From: Dokdonella_A sp014338185
Lineage (GTDB): Bacteria; Pseudomonadota; Gammaproteobacteria; Xanthomonadales; Rhodanobacteraceae
DNA length: 64,000 nt
Assembly: GCA_030263295.1 (NCBI GenBank)
Contig: SZOS01000012.1
Coordinates: 6,135-70,134 of the forward strand
Direction: 5' to 3'
Part shown: one piece after another, positions 52,877 to 61,613 of the stretch
Position numbering within the stretch: the first letter of the stretch is position 1
Layout: every line of letters starts with the position of its first letter
Notes under the pieces: model-generated
Seen by the model: the letters and a program-made list of their open reading frames with translations, nothing else
Database searches by the model: none
What the model was told of the DNA's origin: nothing
Position numbers and translations under genes: made by a program

Positions 52877-54187
52877 TCAACGGCCGCGCAAATTCGCCTT
52901 CTTGAGCAGACTTTCGTACTGGTGCGACACCAGGTGCGCCTGGATCTGGGCCGTGAAGTCCATCACCACGACCACCACGATCAGCAGCGAGGTGCCGCCG
53001 AAATAGAACGGCACGTGCCACGCGTTGCGCAACACGTCGGGAATCAGGCACACCGCAACCAGGTACACCGCCGCCACGCCGGTAAGCCGGGTCAGCACAC
53101 CCTCGATGTAGTCGGCCGTGGCACGCCCCGGGCGCAGGCCCGGGATCAGCGCGCCGGAACGCTTGAGGTTGTCGGCGGTTTCCTCGGAGTTGAACGTCAG
53201 CATCGTGTAGAAGTACGTGAAGATGACGATCAGCAAGCCGTACAGCAGCATGTGCAGCGGCTCGCCCGGATTGAGCGACGAGGTCAGCACCTGCAGCCAG
53301 TGGATTTCGTTGGCGTTGTTGAACCAGCTGCCCGCGGTGGCGGGGAACATCAGCAGCGACGAGGCGAAGATCGGCGGGATCACGCCCGACATGTTGATCT
53401 TGAGCGGCAGGTGCGAGCTCTGGTTCATGTAGGCCTTGCCCGCGCCACCCTGGCGCCGTGCGTAGTTCACCGTGATGCGACGCTGGCCGCTCTCGATGAA
53501 CACCACGAAGGCGGTGACCGCGAGCACGATTGCGAACACGATCAACACGCGCAGTACGGGCATTTCACCGGTCTGCGCCATTCCCAGGGTCTGCACCACG
53601 GCCGACGGCAGGCCGGCCACGATGCCGGCAAAGATGAGCAGCGAAATGCCGTTGCCCACGCCACGCTCGGTGACCTGCTCACCCAGCCACATGAGGAACA
53701 GCGTGCCTGCGGTCAGGCCGACCACGGTGCTGAGTACGAAACTCGGACCCGGCGCGATGACCACGCCGCCCTGTTGCTGCAGCATGGTGGCGACGCCAAA
53801 GGACTGGAACAGGCCCAGTGCAACCGTACCGGCCCGCGTGTAGGTGGTCAGCTTGCGCCGACCCGATTCGCCTTCCTTGCGCAGCGCCTGCCAGCTCGGG
53901 ATCACCGCCGCGAACATCTGCACGATGATCGAGGCCGAGATGTACGGGATCACGCCCAACGCGAACACCGACATGCGCTCGAGTGCGCCGCCCGAGAACA
54001 TGTTGAACATGTCCAGCAGCCCGCCCGACCGGCCAATCAGGTCGGCCATCCTCACCGGATCGACGCCGGGCAGCGGAATGAACGTGCCCAGGCGGAACAC
54101 GAACAAGGCACCGACCACGAACAGCAGGCGCTGCTTGAGTTCGGTGAGCTTGCCCAGCGAAGCGAGCGGGTTGGACTGCGTCGCCAC
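52877..54187 (-). CDS. secY: Protein translocase subunit SecY
   Basis: The 436-residue protein has ten transmembrane segments. The signatures are FIPLPGVDPVRMADLIGRSG, FALGVIPYISASIIVQMFAA, VTERGVGNGISLLIFAGIVA, LPLKINMSGVIPPIFASSLL and the C-terminal cytoplasmic loop GIRPGRATADYIEGVLTRLT-like LRPGRATADYIEGVL. It forms the protein-conducting channel used by the exported proteins elsewhere in this window. It begins three bases after rplO and closes the spc operon. Confidence 0.98.
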   Translation of the reverse strand: MATQSNPLASLGKLTELKQRLLFVVGALFVFRLGTFIPLPGVDPVRMADLIGRSGGLLDMFNMFSGGALERMSVFALGVIPYISASIIVQMFAAVIPSWQALRKEGESGRRKLTTYTRAGTVALGLFQSFGVATMLQQQGGVVIAPGPSFVLSTVVGLTAGTLFLMWLGEQVTERGVGNGISLLIFAGIVAGLPSAVVQTLGMAQTGEMPVLRVLIVFAIVLAVTAFVVFIESGQRRITVNYARRQGGAGKAYMNQSSHLPLKINMSGVIPPIFASSLLMFPATAGSWFNNANEIHWLQVLTSSLNPGEPLHMLLYGLLIVIFTYFYTMLTFNSEETADNLKRSGALIPGLRPGRATADYIEGVLTRLTGVAAVYLVAVCLIPDVLRNAWHVPFYFGGTSLLIVVVVVMDFTAQIQAHLVSHQYESLLKKANLRGR

Positions 54188-54190
54188 GGC

Positions 54191-54625
54191 TTACTCCACG
54201 CTGCCGCCGGCAGCCTCGATCGCGGCCTTGGCGCCGGCCGTCACGGCCACGCCCTTGAGCTTGATGGCGCGCTTGAGCTCGCCCTTCTTGACGATCTTGG
54301 CGCGCTCGGCACGCTTCTCGACCAGTCCGGCAGCCTTGAGGGCATCGAAGTCGATGACGTCGGCCTTGACCACGTCGAGCTTGTACAGCAACACCTCGCT
54401 CACCTCATGCGACATGCGCGAGCGGAAGCCGATCTTGGGCAGGCGGCGCTGCAGCGGCATCTGGCCGCCTTCGAAGCCGGCCTTGACCTTGCCCTTGCCC
54501 GAGCGTGCGTACTGGCCCTTGTGGCCACGGCCGGCGGTCTTGCCCAGGCCGGAACCGATGCCACGACCCACGCGGACGCCGCTCTTGCGTGCGCCGGCGG
54601 CCGGCTTGATGGAATTGAGACGCAT
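54191..54625 (-). CDS. rplO: 50S ribosomal protein L15
   Basis: The 144-residue protein begins MRLNSIKPAAGARKSGVRVG, with the glycine/lysine-rich RGIGSGLGKTAGRGHKGQYA and FEGGQMPLQRRLPKIGFRSR. L15 stabilises late 50S assembly. It lies between rpmD and secY as usual. The gap to secY is three bases, so coupling is likely. Confidence 0.97.
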   Translation of the reverse strand: MRLNSIKPAAGARKSGVRVGRGIGSGLGKTAGRGHKGQYARSGKGKVKAGFEGGQMPLQRRLPKIGFRSRMSHEVSEVLLYKLDVVKADVIDFDALKAAGLVEKRAERAKIVKKGELKRAIKLKGVAVTAGAKAAIEAAGGSVE

Positions 54626-54654
54626 AGCTGAAAACTCCGGATGCTGTCGCGCGC

Positions 54655-54861
54655 TTACGCGCCTTGCTCGATACGGACGAGGTAGCTGACCTGGTTGATC
54701 AGGCCGCGTACCGAGGGGGAATCGACCAGTTCGCGCACGTCATTGAGCTTGCGCAGGCCCAGCGCGCGCACGCTCACGCGATGGCGCTGCTGGCAGCTGT
54801 TGATGCTCTTGTACAGGCGCACGCGGATCGTCTTGCCTGCGTTGGCTGCATTCTTACTCAT
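54655..54861 (-). CDS. rpmD: 50S ribosomal protein L30
   Basis: The 68-residue protein begins MSKNAANAGKTIRVRLYKSI and has LGLRKLNDVRELVDSPSVRG and LINQVSYLVRIEQGA. The start at 54861 overlaps the end of rpsE by eight bases; the longer frame to 54936 is a shadow. L30 is absent in some bacteria but normal in proteobacteria. Confidence 0.96.
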   Translation of the reverse strand: MSKNAANAGKTIRVRLYKSINSCQQRHRVSVRALGLRKLNDVRELVDSPSVRGLINQVSYLVRIEQGA

Positions 54862-55369
54862 TGCCAAGCACCTCTTCGACCGTCTTGCCACGCTTGGACG
54901 CGATGCGCTCGGGCGACACCATCGACTGCAGACCATTGATCGTGGCCCGCACCAGGTTGATCGGGTTGCGCGAGCCGACCGCCTTCGCCAGCACGTTCTT
55001 CACACCGACCACCTCGAGCACCGCGCGCATCGCGCCACCGGCGATCACGCCGGTACCTTCCGAGGCCGGCTGCATGAACACGCGCGCCGCGCCATGATTG
55101 GCCTTGACTGCGTGGAACAGCGTGCCGTTGTTGAGCTGCACCTTGATCATGCCCTTGCGCGCATGTTCCATCGCCTTGGAGATTGCGACCGGGACCTCGC
55201 GGGCCTTGCCATAGCCGAAGCCGACGCGACCTTCGCCATCGCCGACCACGGTCAGCGCGGTGAAGCTCATCTGGCGGCCGCCCTTGACGGTCTTGGCCAC
55301 ACGGTTGACGGCGATGAGCTTCTCAAGGAAGCCATCGCTGTTTTCACGATCATTGCTGTTGGTTGCCAT
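54854..55369 (-). CDS. rpsE: 30S ribosomal protein S5
   Basis: The 171-residue protein begins MATNSNDRENSDGFLEKLIA. The core is VNRVAKTVKGGRQMSFTALT, VVGDGEGRVGFGYGKAREVP and EGTGVIAGGAMRAVLEVVGV. S5 helps translational accuracy and mRNA unwinding. The gene overlaps rpmD and is separated from rplR by 121 bases, a longer gap than usual in this operon. Confidence 0.97.
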   Translation of the reverse strand: MATNSNDRENSDGFLEKLIAVNRVAKTVKGGRQMSFTALTVVGDGEGRVGFGYGKAREVPVAISKAMEHARKGMIKVQLNNGTLFHAVKANHGAARVFMQPASEGTGVIAGGAMRAVLEVVGVKNVLAKAVGSRNPINLVRATINGLQSMVSPERIASKRGKTVEEVLGNE

Positions 55370-55490
55370 GATTCACCTGTGTGCCGCCTGCAGCGCAGTG
55401 CGGACTTGTACTTGCGGCTGGGCCGCTTGGAGTTGTGGGTATTGCCGGTGACTGCACGGGCCGGCGCCAGCGGCGCCCGTACGCGCAAAT

Positions 55491-55844
55491 TCAGAACTTC
55501 AGGCCCGCCTCGCGCGCTGCATCGGCCAGCGCCTGGATGCGACCGTGGTAGCGGAAGCCGGAGCGATCGAAGGCCACGGTATCCACGCCGGCCTTGAGTG
55601 CCGCTTCGGCGACGGCCTTGCCGACCGCGGCCGCCGCACTCTTGTTCTTGGTGCCCTTGAGTCCGTCCTTGACCGCCTTCTGCAGCGTCGAGGCGGCAGC
55701 GATCACGGTGCTGCCATCGGCGCTTTGCACCTGCGCATAGATGTGCTGGGCGCTGCGATGGACCGACAGGCGCGGTACGCCCAGGGTACGGATGTGGGCG
55801 CGCGTGGACTTGGCGCGACGCAGTCTTGCGATGTTCTTTTCCAT
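55491..55844 (-). CDS. rplR: 50S ribosomal protein L18
   Basis: The 117-residue protein begins MEKNIARLRRAKSTRAHIRT. It has LGVPRLSVHRSAQHIYAQVQ, VGKAVAEAALKAGVDTVAFD and GFRYHGRIQALADAAREAGL. L18 carries 5S rRNA into the central protuberance with L5. The order rplF-rplR-rpsE is standard. Confidence 0.97.
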   Translation of the reverse strand: MEKNIARLRRAKSTRAHIRTLGVPRLSVHRSAQHIYAQVQSADGSTVIAAASTLQKAVKDGLKGTKNKSAAAAVGKAVAEAALKAGVDTVAFDRSGFRYHGRIQALADAAREAGLKF

Positions 55845-55925
55845 GGTATTGGCTCCAGAAGCGGATCGGCTGCTCTCATCGAGAGGTCCGGCACATGGCG
55901 GCCCGGCCCTTGCGGAAACCCCGCA

Positions 55926-56453
55926 TTACGCCTTCTTGGCTTCCTTGAGGGTGATCTGTTCGCCCGCGTAGCGCACGCCCTTGCCCTTGTAGGGCTCGGG
56001 CGGACGGAATCCGCGGATCTTCGCCGCAACCTGTCCGACCTGCTGCTTGTCGGCACCGGCCACGAGGATTTCGGTCTGCGCCGGCACCGTGATGGTGATG
56101 CCTTCAGGCGCCTTGAACACCACCGGGTGCGAGAACCCAAGCGTGAGATTGAGGTCCTTGCCCTGCAGCGCGGCACGAAAACCCACGCCGACGAGTTCGA
56201 GCTTGCGCTGGTAGCCTTCGGTGACGCCGGTGACCATGCTCGCCAGCAGCGCGCGGGTGGTGCCGGCCATCTTGATGGTGTCGGCATCCTGTGCGGCACA
56301 GGCGATCGAACCGTTCTCTACGCTCACGGTGACGCCGTGCAGAGGCGCCATCGACAGGCTGCCCTTGGGGCCCTTGACGGTGATCGCATCGGACTTGACC
56401 TGGCACTCCACGCCCTTGGGCAGCTGGATCGGCTTCTTGGCAACGCGTGACAT
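55926..56453 (-). CDS. rplF: 50S ribosomal protein L6
   Basis: The 175-residue protein begins MSRVAKKPIQLPKGVECQVK and contains ITVKGPKGSLSMAPLHGVTV, EGYQRKLELVGVGFRAALQG and RPPEPYKGKGVRYAGEQITL. L6 lies near the sarcin-ricin loop. The start at 56453 is chosen by homology; seven upstream codons in frame are rejected. Confidence 0.97.
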   Translation of the reverse strand: MSRVAKKPIQLPKGVECQVKSDAITVKGPKGSLSMAPLHGVTVSVENGSIACAAQDADTIKMAGTTRALLASMVTGVTEGYQRKLELVGVGFRAALQGKDLNLTLGFSHPVVFKAPEGITITVPAQTEILVAGADKQQVGQVAAKIRGFRPPEPYKGKGVRYAGEQITLKEAKKA

Positions 56454-56473
56454 GGGAATTCCTCCAAGAGCCA

Positions 56474-56869
56474 TCAGGCGACCAGGCCGATGACTTCGCC
56501 GCCCAGGCCCTTCTTGCGCGCCTGTGCGTCGGTCATGAGGCCCGACGAGGTGGAAACGATCGAAATACCCAATCCGTTGAGGACCTTGGGCAGTTCGTCC
56601 TTGCCGCGATACACGCGCAGGCCCGAGCGACTCACGCGCTCGATGCGCGCGATCACCGGCTTGCCTTCGTGGTACTTGAGGGCGATTTCGAGGCGGGCCT
56701 TGCCCTCGACCATGCTCGATTGGACGTCGGCGACGTAGCCTTCATCCTTGAGCAGCTTGGCAATGGCCTGCTTGACACGGGAAGCCGGCATCGCCACGGA
56801 ACGCTTGCCCGTGGCTTGCGCATTGCGGATGCGCGTGAACATGTCGGCGATGGGATCAGTCATGCTCAT
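56474..56869 (-). CDS. rpsH: 30S ribosomal protein S8
   Basis: The 131-residue protein begins MSMTDPIADMFTRIRNAQAT. S8 signatures are AIAKLLKDEGYVADVQ, KPVIARIERVSRSGLRVYRG and the C-terminal LGISIVSTSSGLMTDAQARK. S8 binds the central domain of 16S rRNA and in E. coli represses the spc operon. The upstream ATG (56869) has an AGGAA site at good spacing and is preferred to the one two codons later. Confidence 0.96.
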   Translation of the reverse strand: MSMTDPIADMFTRIRNAQATGKRSVAMPASRVKQAIAKLLKDEGYVADVQSSMVEGKARLEIALKYHEGKPVIARIERVSRSGLRVYRGKDELPKVLNGLGISIVSTSSGLMTDAQARKKGLGGEVIGLVA

Positions 56870-56921
56870 GTTTCAATTCCTGACTAGCATCGATATCCGC
56901 TGGAAGGCGGGAGAAAGGGAC

Positions 56922-57227
56922 TTACCAGCTGGCCTTGCGCAAGCCCGGCACGTCACCACGCATGGTGGCTTCGCGCAGCTTGTGGCGCGCCAGGCCGAAC
57001 TTCTTGTAGACGCCGCGCGAGCGGCCGGTCAGCTCGCAGCGATTGCGCTGGCGCGACGGACTGGAGTCACGCGGCAGCTTCTGCAGCTTGACTGCGGCCG
57101 CGAGCTTGTCGTCGTACGAAGCGGTCGTGCTCGACACGATCTTCTTGAGTTCCGCCCGCTTGGCGGCATGGCGCTTCACCAGCTTGGCACGCTTGATGTC
57201 GCGGTTGATCATTGAACGCTTGGCCAT
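56922..57227 (-). CDS. rpsN: 30S ribosomal protein S14 (zinc-independent, long form)
   Basis: The 101-residue protein begins MAKRSMINRDIKRAKLVKRH and ends GLARHKLREATMRGDVPGLR plus KASW. The cluster of four zinc cysteines found in short S14 is absent, so this is the C-minus type. It belongs in the 30S head. It sits between rplE and rpsH as in E. coli. Confidence 0.97.
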   Translation of the reverse strand: MAKRSMINRDIKRAKLVKRHAAKRAELKKIVSSTTASYDDKLAAAVKLQKLPRDSSPSRQRNRCELTGRSRGVYKKFGLARHKLREATMRGDVPGLRKASW

Positions 57228-57242
57228 CGGTATCGCCTGCGA

Positions 57243-57782
57243 TTAGTTGCGGAACGGGAAGTTGAAGGCCTCGAGCAGCGCCTTGGCTTCGTCGTTGGTG
57301 CGCGCGGTGGTGGTGATTGCGATGTCCATGCCGCGCAGTGCATCGATCTGGTCGAAATCGATTTCGGGGAAGATGATCTGTTCCTTGATGCCCATGTTGA
57401 AATTGCCGCGACCATCGAACGAGCGGCCGGAAATGCCGCGGAAGTCGCGCACGCGCGGCAACGCAATGTTGATCAGGCGGTCGAGGAACTCGTACATGTG
57501 CGCGCGGCGCAGCGTGACCTTGCAGCCGATCGGCCAGTTCTCGCGGATCTTGAACGTGGCGTGGGCCTTTCGCGACAGCGTCACGACCGGCTTCTGGCCC
57601 GAGATCTTGGCCATATCGGCCACGGCATTCTCGAGAATCTTCTTGTTGCCCACCGCCTCGCCCACGCCCATGTTGAGCGTGATCTTGGTCAGGCGCGGCA
57701 CCTGCATCGGATTGGTGTACTTGAAGCGGTCGGTCAGCTTCGGCACGACCTGTTCTTTGTAGTATTTCGCAAGACGCGTCAT
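57243..57782 (-). CDS. rplE: 50S ribosomal protein L5
   Basis: The 179-residue protein begins MTRLAKYYKEQVVPKLTDRF and contains PRLTKITLNMGVGEAVGNKK, ENWPIGCKVTLRRAHMYEFL and FPEIDFDQIDALRGMDIAIT. L5 binds 5S rRNA and the P-site tRNA. It lies between rplX and rpsN in the usual order. Confidence 0.97.
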   Translation of the reverse strand: MTRLAKYYKEQVVPKLTDRFKYTNPMQVPRLTKITLNMGVGEAVGNKKILENAVADMAKISGQKPVVTLSRKAHATFKIRENWPIGCKVTLRRAHMYEFLDRLINIALPRVRDFRGISGRSFDGRGNFNMGIKEQIIFPEIDFDQIDALRGMDIAITTTARTNDEAKALLEAFNFPFRN

Positions 57783-57793
57783 GACAGCGGACC

Positions 57794-58108
57794 TCAGGCG
57801 TCAACCACTTCACCGGTGGAACGGTACACGCGGACCTTGCGCCCCGTCTGGAGCGTCTTGAAGCCCACGCGCTCACCCTTGCCGGTGGCGGTGTTGAACA
57901 GCATTACGTTGGAAATGTGGATGGGAGCCTCGCGCTCGACAATCCCGCCAGGCTGGTTGGCCTGCGGATTGGGCTTGGTGTGGCGCTTGACCATGTTCAC
58001 GTTCTCGACGAACACGGACTCGCCCGTGACGCGGGCCACGGTGCCCTTCTGACCCTTGCTCTTGCCGGCGATCACCACGACCTGGTCGCCCTTGCGGATA
58101 CGGTTCAT
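57794..58108 (-). CDS. rplX: 50S ribosomal protein L24
   Basis: The 104-residue protein begins MNRIRKGDQVVVIAGKSKGQ (KOW motif) and continues KGTVARVTGESVFVENVNMV and NPQANQPGGIVEREAPIHIS. L24 initiates 50S assembly. It starts 11 bases after rplN. Confidence 0.97.
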   Translation of the reverse strand: MNRIRKGDQVVVIAGKSKGQKGTVARVTGESVFVENVNMVKRHTKPNPQANQPGGIVEREAPIHISNVMLFNTATGKGERVGFKTLQTGRKVRVYRSTGEVVDA

Positions 58109-58119
58109 GACATCACCCC

Positions 58120-58488
58120 TTACAGGACTTCCGGCGCAAGCGAGACGATCTTCATGAAGCGCTCGCTGCGCAGCTCGCGCGTCACCGGCCCGAAGATGCG
58201 GGTGCCGATCGGCTCGAGCTTGTTGTTGAGCAGGACGGCCGCATTGCCGTCGAAACGGATCAACGAACCATCGGCACGCCGCACGCCCTTGCGCGTGCGC
58301 ACCACCACGGCGTCGTAGACCTCGCCCTTCTTGACCTTGCCGCGCGGAATCGCATCGCGCACCGACACCTTGATCACGTCACCAATCTGCGCATAGCGGC
58401 GCTTGGAGCCACCCAGCACCTTGATGCACATGAGTTCCTTGGCGCCGCTGTTGTCCGCCGCGGCCAGCGTGGTCTGCATCTGGATCAT
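58120..58488 (-). CDS. rplN: 50S ribosomal protein L14
   Basis: The 122-residue protein begins MIQMQTTLAAADNSGAKELM, followed by CIKVLGGSKRRYAQIGDVIK, VRTRKGVRRADGSLIRFDGN and GTRIFGPVTRELR. L14 forms an inter-subunit bridge. It is the first gene of the spc group; no separate promoter could be identified in the 25 bases after rpsQ. Confidence 0.97.
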   Translation of the reverse strand: MIQMQTTLAAADNSGAKELMCIKVLGGSKRRYAQIGDVIKVSVRDAIPRGKVKKGEVYDAVVVRTRKGVRRADGSLIRFDGNAAVLLNNKLEPIGTRIFGPVTRELRSERFMKIVSLAPEVL

Positions 58489-58513
58489 GTCGCTGTCTCC
58501 CTTTGCCCCACGC

Positions 58514-58777
58514 TCAGGCTTCGGCGCGCGTGACGACCTTCACCACGCGCCAGTTCTTGGTCTTGGAAAGCGGCCGGCACTCGGTGATGCGCACGACATC
58601 GCCCTCACGGCACTCGCCGGCCTCATCATGCGCGTGCACCTTGGTGGAGCGGCGCACGATCTTGCCGTACAGCGGATGCTGCACCTGGCGCTCAAGCAGG
58701 ACGGTCACCGTCTTGGCCATCTTGTTGGATACGACGCGCCCTTCGAGGGTCCGCGCCTTCTTTTCGCTCTCGCTCAT
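58514..58777 (-). CDS. rpsQ: 30S ribosomal protein S17
   Basis: The 87-residue protein begins MSESEKKARTLEGRVVSNKM and contains KTVTVLLERQVQHPLYGKIV and ECRPLSKTKNWRVVKVVTRA. The start at 58777 is set by homology; the long upstream frame is a shadow of rpmC and rplP. It begins one base after the rpmC stop. Confidence 0.97.
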   Translation of the reverse strand: MSESEKKARTLEGRVVSNKMAKTVTVLLERQVQHPLYGKIVRRSTKVHAHDEAGECREGDVVRITECRPLSKTKNWRVVKVVTRAEA

Positions 58778-58778
58778 T

Positions 58779-58973
58779 TCACTGCCCCTTGTTCTTCGCG
58801 CCGAGCAGGTGCTTGACCTGCGCGATCTCGCGGCGAACGCGGCCAAACTGATGGGTCTGCGTCAGCTGGCCGGAGCCCTTCTGCATGCGCAGGTTGAATT
58901 GTTCACGACGCAGCTCGCGCAGATGTTCGGTGAGCTGCTGCTCGTTCTGTTGGCGGAGTTCCTTGAGTTCCAT
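58779..58973 (-). CDS. rpmC: 50S ribosomal protein L29
   Basis: The 64-residue helical protein begins MELKELRQQNEQQLTEHLRE and has LRREQFNLRMQKGSGQLTQT and the IAQVKHLLGAKNKGQ tail. L29 lies at the exit tunnel near the trigger factor site. Its ATG overlaps the rplP stop codon as TGATG, which indicates coupling. Confidence 0.96.
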   Translation of the reverse strand: MELKELRQQNEQQLTEHLRELRREQFNLRMQKGSGQLTQTHQFGRVRREIAQVKHLLGAKNKGQ

Positions 58974-59386
58974 CACAGCACCGTACGCGCGACGAATTGG
59001 GTTTGGACCGAGAGCTTGGCGGCGGCCAGGCGAAACGCCTCGCGCGCCTCGTTTTCGGCGACGCCTTCGATTTCGTACAACATGCGGCCGGGCTGGATCG
59101 GCGCCACCCACAGCTCGACGTTGCCCTTGCCGCTGCCCATGCGGACTTCGATCGGCTTCTTGGTGATCGGCTTGTCCGGGAACACGCGGATCCACAGCTT
59201 GCCGCCGCGCTTGACGTAGCGCGTGATGCAGCGGCGGGCCGCCTCGATCTGGCGCGCGGTCAGCAGACCGTGCGTGGTCGCCTTGAGGCCGAATTCGCCG
59301 AAGCTGACCTTGTTGGAGACGTAGGACAGGCCGCGATTGCGGGCCTTCTGGACCTTGCGAAACTTGGTGCGCTTGGGTTGCAGCAT
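58973..59386 (-). CDS. rplP: 50S ribosomal protein L16
   Basis: The 137-residue protein begins MLQPKRTKFRKVQKARNRGL and has FGEFGLKATTHGLLTARQIE, AARRCITRYVKRGGKLWIRV and RMGSGKGNVELWVAPIQPGR. L16 organises the A-site region. It overlaps rpmC by one base and follows rpsC by three. Confidence 0.97.
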   Translation of the reverse strand: MLQPKRTKFRKVQKARNRGLSYVSNKVSFGEFGLKATTHGLLTARQIEAARRCITRYVKRGGKLWIRVFPDKPITKKPIEVRMGSGKGNVELWVAPIQPGRMLYEIEGVAENEAREAFRLAAAKLSVQTQFVARTVL

Positions 59387-59389
59387 GAC

Positions 59390-60097
59390 TTACGCTCCTG
59401 CCTTCGGCGCACGGCGCTGCGGACGTTCTTCCGCGGCCTCGGCCTTGGCTTCCTGCTGGGCGGCGTGCAGGTCGAAGATCTCACCCTTGTAGACCCACAC
59501 CTTGACGCCAATGATTCCGTAGGTGGTCGACGCCTCGGCAAAGCCGTAGTCGATATCGGCGCGCAACGTGTGCAGCGGCACGCGACCCTCGCGATACCAC
59601 TCCGAGCGGGCGATTTCCGCACCGTTGAGGCGGCCGGCGACATTGACCTTGATGCCGAGTGCGCCCAGGCGCATCGCATTCTGCACCGAGCGCTTCATCG
59701 CGCGGCGGAACATGATGCGGCGCTCAAGCTGCTGCGCAATCGATTCGGCGACGAGCTGCGCGTCGAGTTCGGGCTTGCGCACTTCGCTCACGTTGATGTG
59801 CGCGGGCACGCCCATCACGTCGGAGACTTCCTTGCGCAGCTTCTCGATGTCCTCGCCCTTCTTGCCGATCACGACACCGGGACGCGCGGTGAAGATCGTG
59901 ACGCGCGCGGTCTTGGCCGGGCGCTCGATCTGGATCCTGGAGATGCCGGCCTGCGCCAGCTTCTTCTTGAGCAGCTCGCGCACCTTGAGGTCGGCGCCCA
60001 GGTACTGCGCATATTCGCGCTTGCCGGCAAACCACTTCGAGTTCCAGTCCTTGGCGATGCCCAGGCGGATGCCGATCGGATTGACTTTATGACCCAT
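59390..60097 (-). CDS. rpsC: 30S ribosomal protein S3
   Basis: The 235-residue protein begins MGHKVNPIGIRLGIAKDWNS. It has a KH domain (IFTARPGVVIGKKGEDIEKL) and the C-terminal part (RSEWYREGRVPLHTLRADID, GIIGVKVWVYKGEIFDL). S3 shapes the mRNA entry. The start at 60097 is chosen because upstream in-frame codons are a shadow of rplV. Confidence 0.97.
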   Translation of the reverse strand: MGHKVNPIGIRLGIAKDWNSKWFAGKREYAQYLGADLKVRELLKKKLAQAGISRIQIERPAKTARVTIFTARPGVVIGKKGEDIEKLRKEVSDVMGVPAHINVSEVRKPELDAQLVAESIAQQLERRIMFRRAMKRSVQNAMRLGALGIKVNVAGRLNGAEIARSEWYREGRVPLHTLRADIDYGFAEASTTYGIIGVKVWVYKGEIFDLHAAQQEAKAEAAEERPQRRAPKAGA

Positions 60098-60111
60098 GAG
60101 TATCGTCCCGT

Positions 60112-60441
60112 TTATTCGCCGACAACCACGGTGATGTGGCTGGTACGCTTGGAGATGCGCGAACCGCGGCCCTTGGCACGCGCATGCATGCGCTTGATGA
60201 TCGCGCCCTCGTCCACGAAGATGCGCGCCACCTTGAGCTCGTCCACGTCGGCACCGAGGTTGTTCTCGGCGTTGGCCACCGCCGACAGCAGCACCTTGCG
60301 GATCAGGTGCGCGGCCTTCTTGTCGCTGAACTGCAGCAGGTTGGTGGCCCGGTCCACCGGCAGCCCGCGCACCTGGTCGGCGACCAGGCGGGCCTTCTGC
60401 GGGGAGATGCGCGCGCTGCGCAGGATCGCTTTGGCTTCCAT
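60112..60441 (-). CDS. rplV: 50S ribosomal protein L22
   Basis: The 109-residue protein begins MEAKAILRSARISPQKARLV and has LLQFSDKKAAHLIRKVLLSA and the tunnel-loop region INRMHARAKGRGSRISKRTS-like KRMHARAKGRGSRISKRTSH. L22 lines the nascent peptide tunnel and is where macrolide resistance changes occur. It follows rpsS by 11 bases. Confidence 0.97.
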   Translation of the reverse strand: MEAKAILRSARISPQKARLVADQVRGLPVDRATNLLQFSDKKAAHLIRKVLLSAVANAENNLGADVDELKVARIFVDEGAIIKRMHARAKGRGSRISKRTSHITVVVGE

Positions 60442-60452
60442 CGTATTCACCG

Positions 60453-60731
60453 TCACTTCTTGGCATCCGCGGCTTTCTTGTCGCCGCCGTGCGCCTTGAA
60501 CGTCCGCGTCACCGCGAATTCGCCGAGCTTGTGCCCGACCATGTTTTCGTTGACCAACACCGGAACGTGCTGGCGGCCGTTGTGGATGGCCAGCGTGAAG
60601 CCGACCATCTCCGGCACCACCATCGAACGCCGCGACCAGGTCTTGATCGGCTTCTTGCTGCTGCCCGCGGTTTCCACCTTCTTCATCAGGTGGTGGTCGA
60701 CGAACGGGCCTTTCTTCAGAGAGCGTGCCAT
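60453..60731 (-). CDS. rpsS: 30S ribosomal protein S19
   Basis: The 92-residue protein begins MARSLKKGPFVDHHLMKKVE and contains IKTWSRRSMVVPEMVGFTLA, IHNGRQHVPVLVNENMVGHK and LGEFAVTRTFKAHGGDKKAA. S19 lies in the 30S head next to S13. It starts three bases after rplB. Confidence 0.97.
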   Translation of the reverse strand: MARSLKKGPFVDHHLMKKVETAGSSKKPIKTWSRRSMVVPEMVGFTLAIHNGRQHVPVLVNENMVGHKLGEFAVTRTFKAHGGDKKAADAKK

Positions 60732-60734
60732 TGA

Positions 60735-61562
60735 TTAACCCCTGCGATCGCGGACGATGAACTGCGTCGTGCGCTTGTTCTTGCGAGTCTTGTAGCCCTT
60801 GGTGGGCATGCCCCACGGCGACACCGGGTGCGGATTGCCCTGGCCCGCCTTGGCTTCACCACCACCATGCGGATGGTCGACGGGGTTCATCACCGCCCCA
60901 CGCACGGTCGGACGCACGCCGCGCCAGCGCGACGCGCCGGCCTTGCCGAGCTTCTCGAGGTTGTGCTCCGAATTGCCCACTTCCCCGATGGTGGCGCGGC
61001 AATCGGCGGGCACCTTGCGCATTTCGCCCGAACGCAGGCGCAAGGTGGCGTAACCCTGCTCACGTGCGACGAGCTGTGCCGAGGCACCGGCCGAACGCGC
61101 GATCTGCGCACCCTTGCCAGGCTTCATTTCGATGCAATGCACGACCGAGCCGATCGGGATGTTGCGCAGCGGCAACGAATTGCCGACCTTGATCGGCGCA
61201 TCGCGGCCCGACATCAGCTGGTCGCCCACCTTGGCGCCCTTGGGCGCGATGATGTAGCGACGCTCGCCATCGACGAAGCACAGCAACGCGATGTGGGCGG
61301 TGCGGTTGGGATCGTACTCGATCCGCTCGATCCGGCACGCGATGTTTTCCTTGTCGCGCTTGAAGTCGATGATGCGGTAATGCTGCTTGGAACCACCGCC
61401 CTTGTGGCGCGTGGTGATGCGCCCGTAATGGTTGCGGCCGCCCGTGTTGGACTGTGCCTCGGTCAACGGCGCGTACGGCGCGCCCTTGTGCAACCCCGGC
61501 GTCGACACGCGCACCACGGCGCGGCGTCCGGCGGAAGTGGGTTTGACTGTGATCAGTGCCAT
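60735..61562 (-). CDS. rplB: 50S ribosomal protein L2
   Basis: The 275-residue protein begins MALITVKPTSAGRRAVVRVS. L2 motifs are GRNHYGRITTRHKGGGSKQH, SVVHCIEMKPGKGAQIARSA and the peptidyl-transferase-near MNPVDHPHGGGEAKAGQGNP. Length and C-terminus (KRTTQFIVRDRRG) are normal. Confidence 0.98.
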   Translation of the reverse strand: MALITVKPTSAGRRAVVRVSTPGLHKGAPYAPLTEAQSNTGGRNHYGRITTRHKGGGSKQHYRIIDFKRDKENIACRIERIEYDPNRTAHIALLCFVDGERRYIIAPKGAKVGDQLMSGRDAPIKVGNSLPLRNIPIGSVVHCIEMKPGKGAQIARSAGASAQLVAREQGYATLRLRSGEMRKVPADCRATIGEVGNSEHNLEKLGKAGASRWRGVRPTVRGAVMNPVDHPHGGGEAKAGQGNPHPVSPWGMPTKGYKTRKNKRTTQFIVRDRRG

Positions 61563-61613
61563 GATGTCTTTTCCTGATTCCCATGGTCGCCGCGGGCGCC
61601 CATGGACACGGTC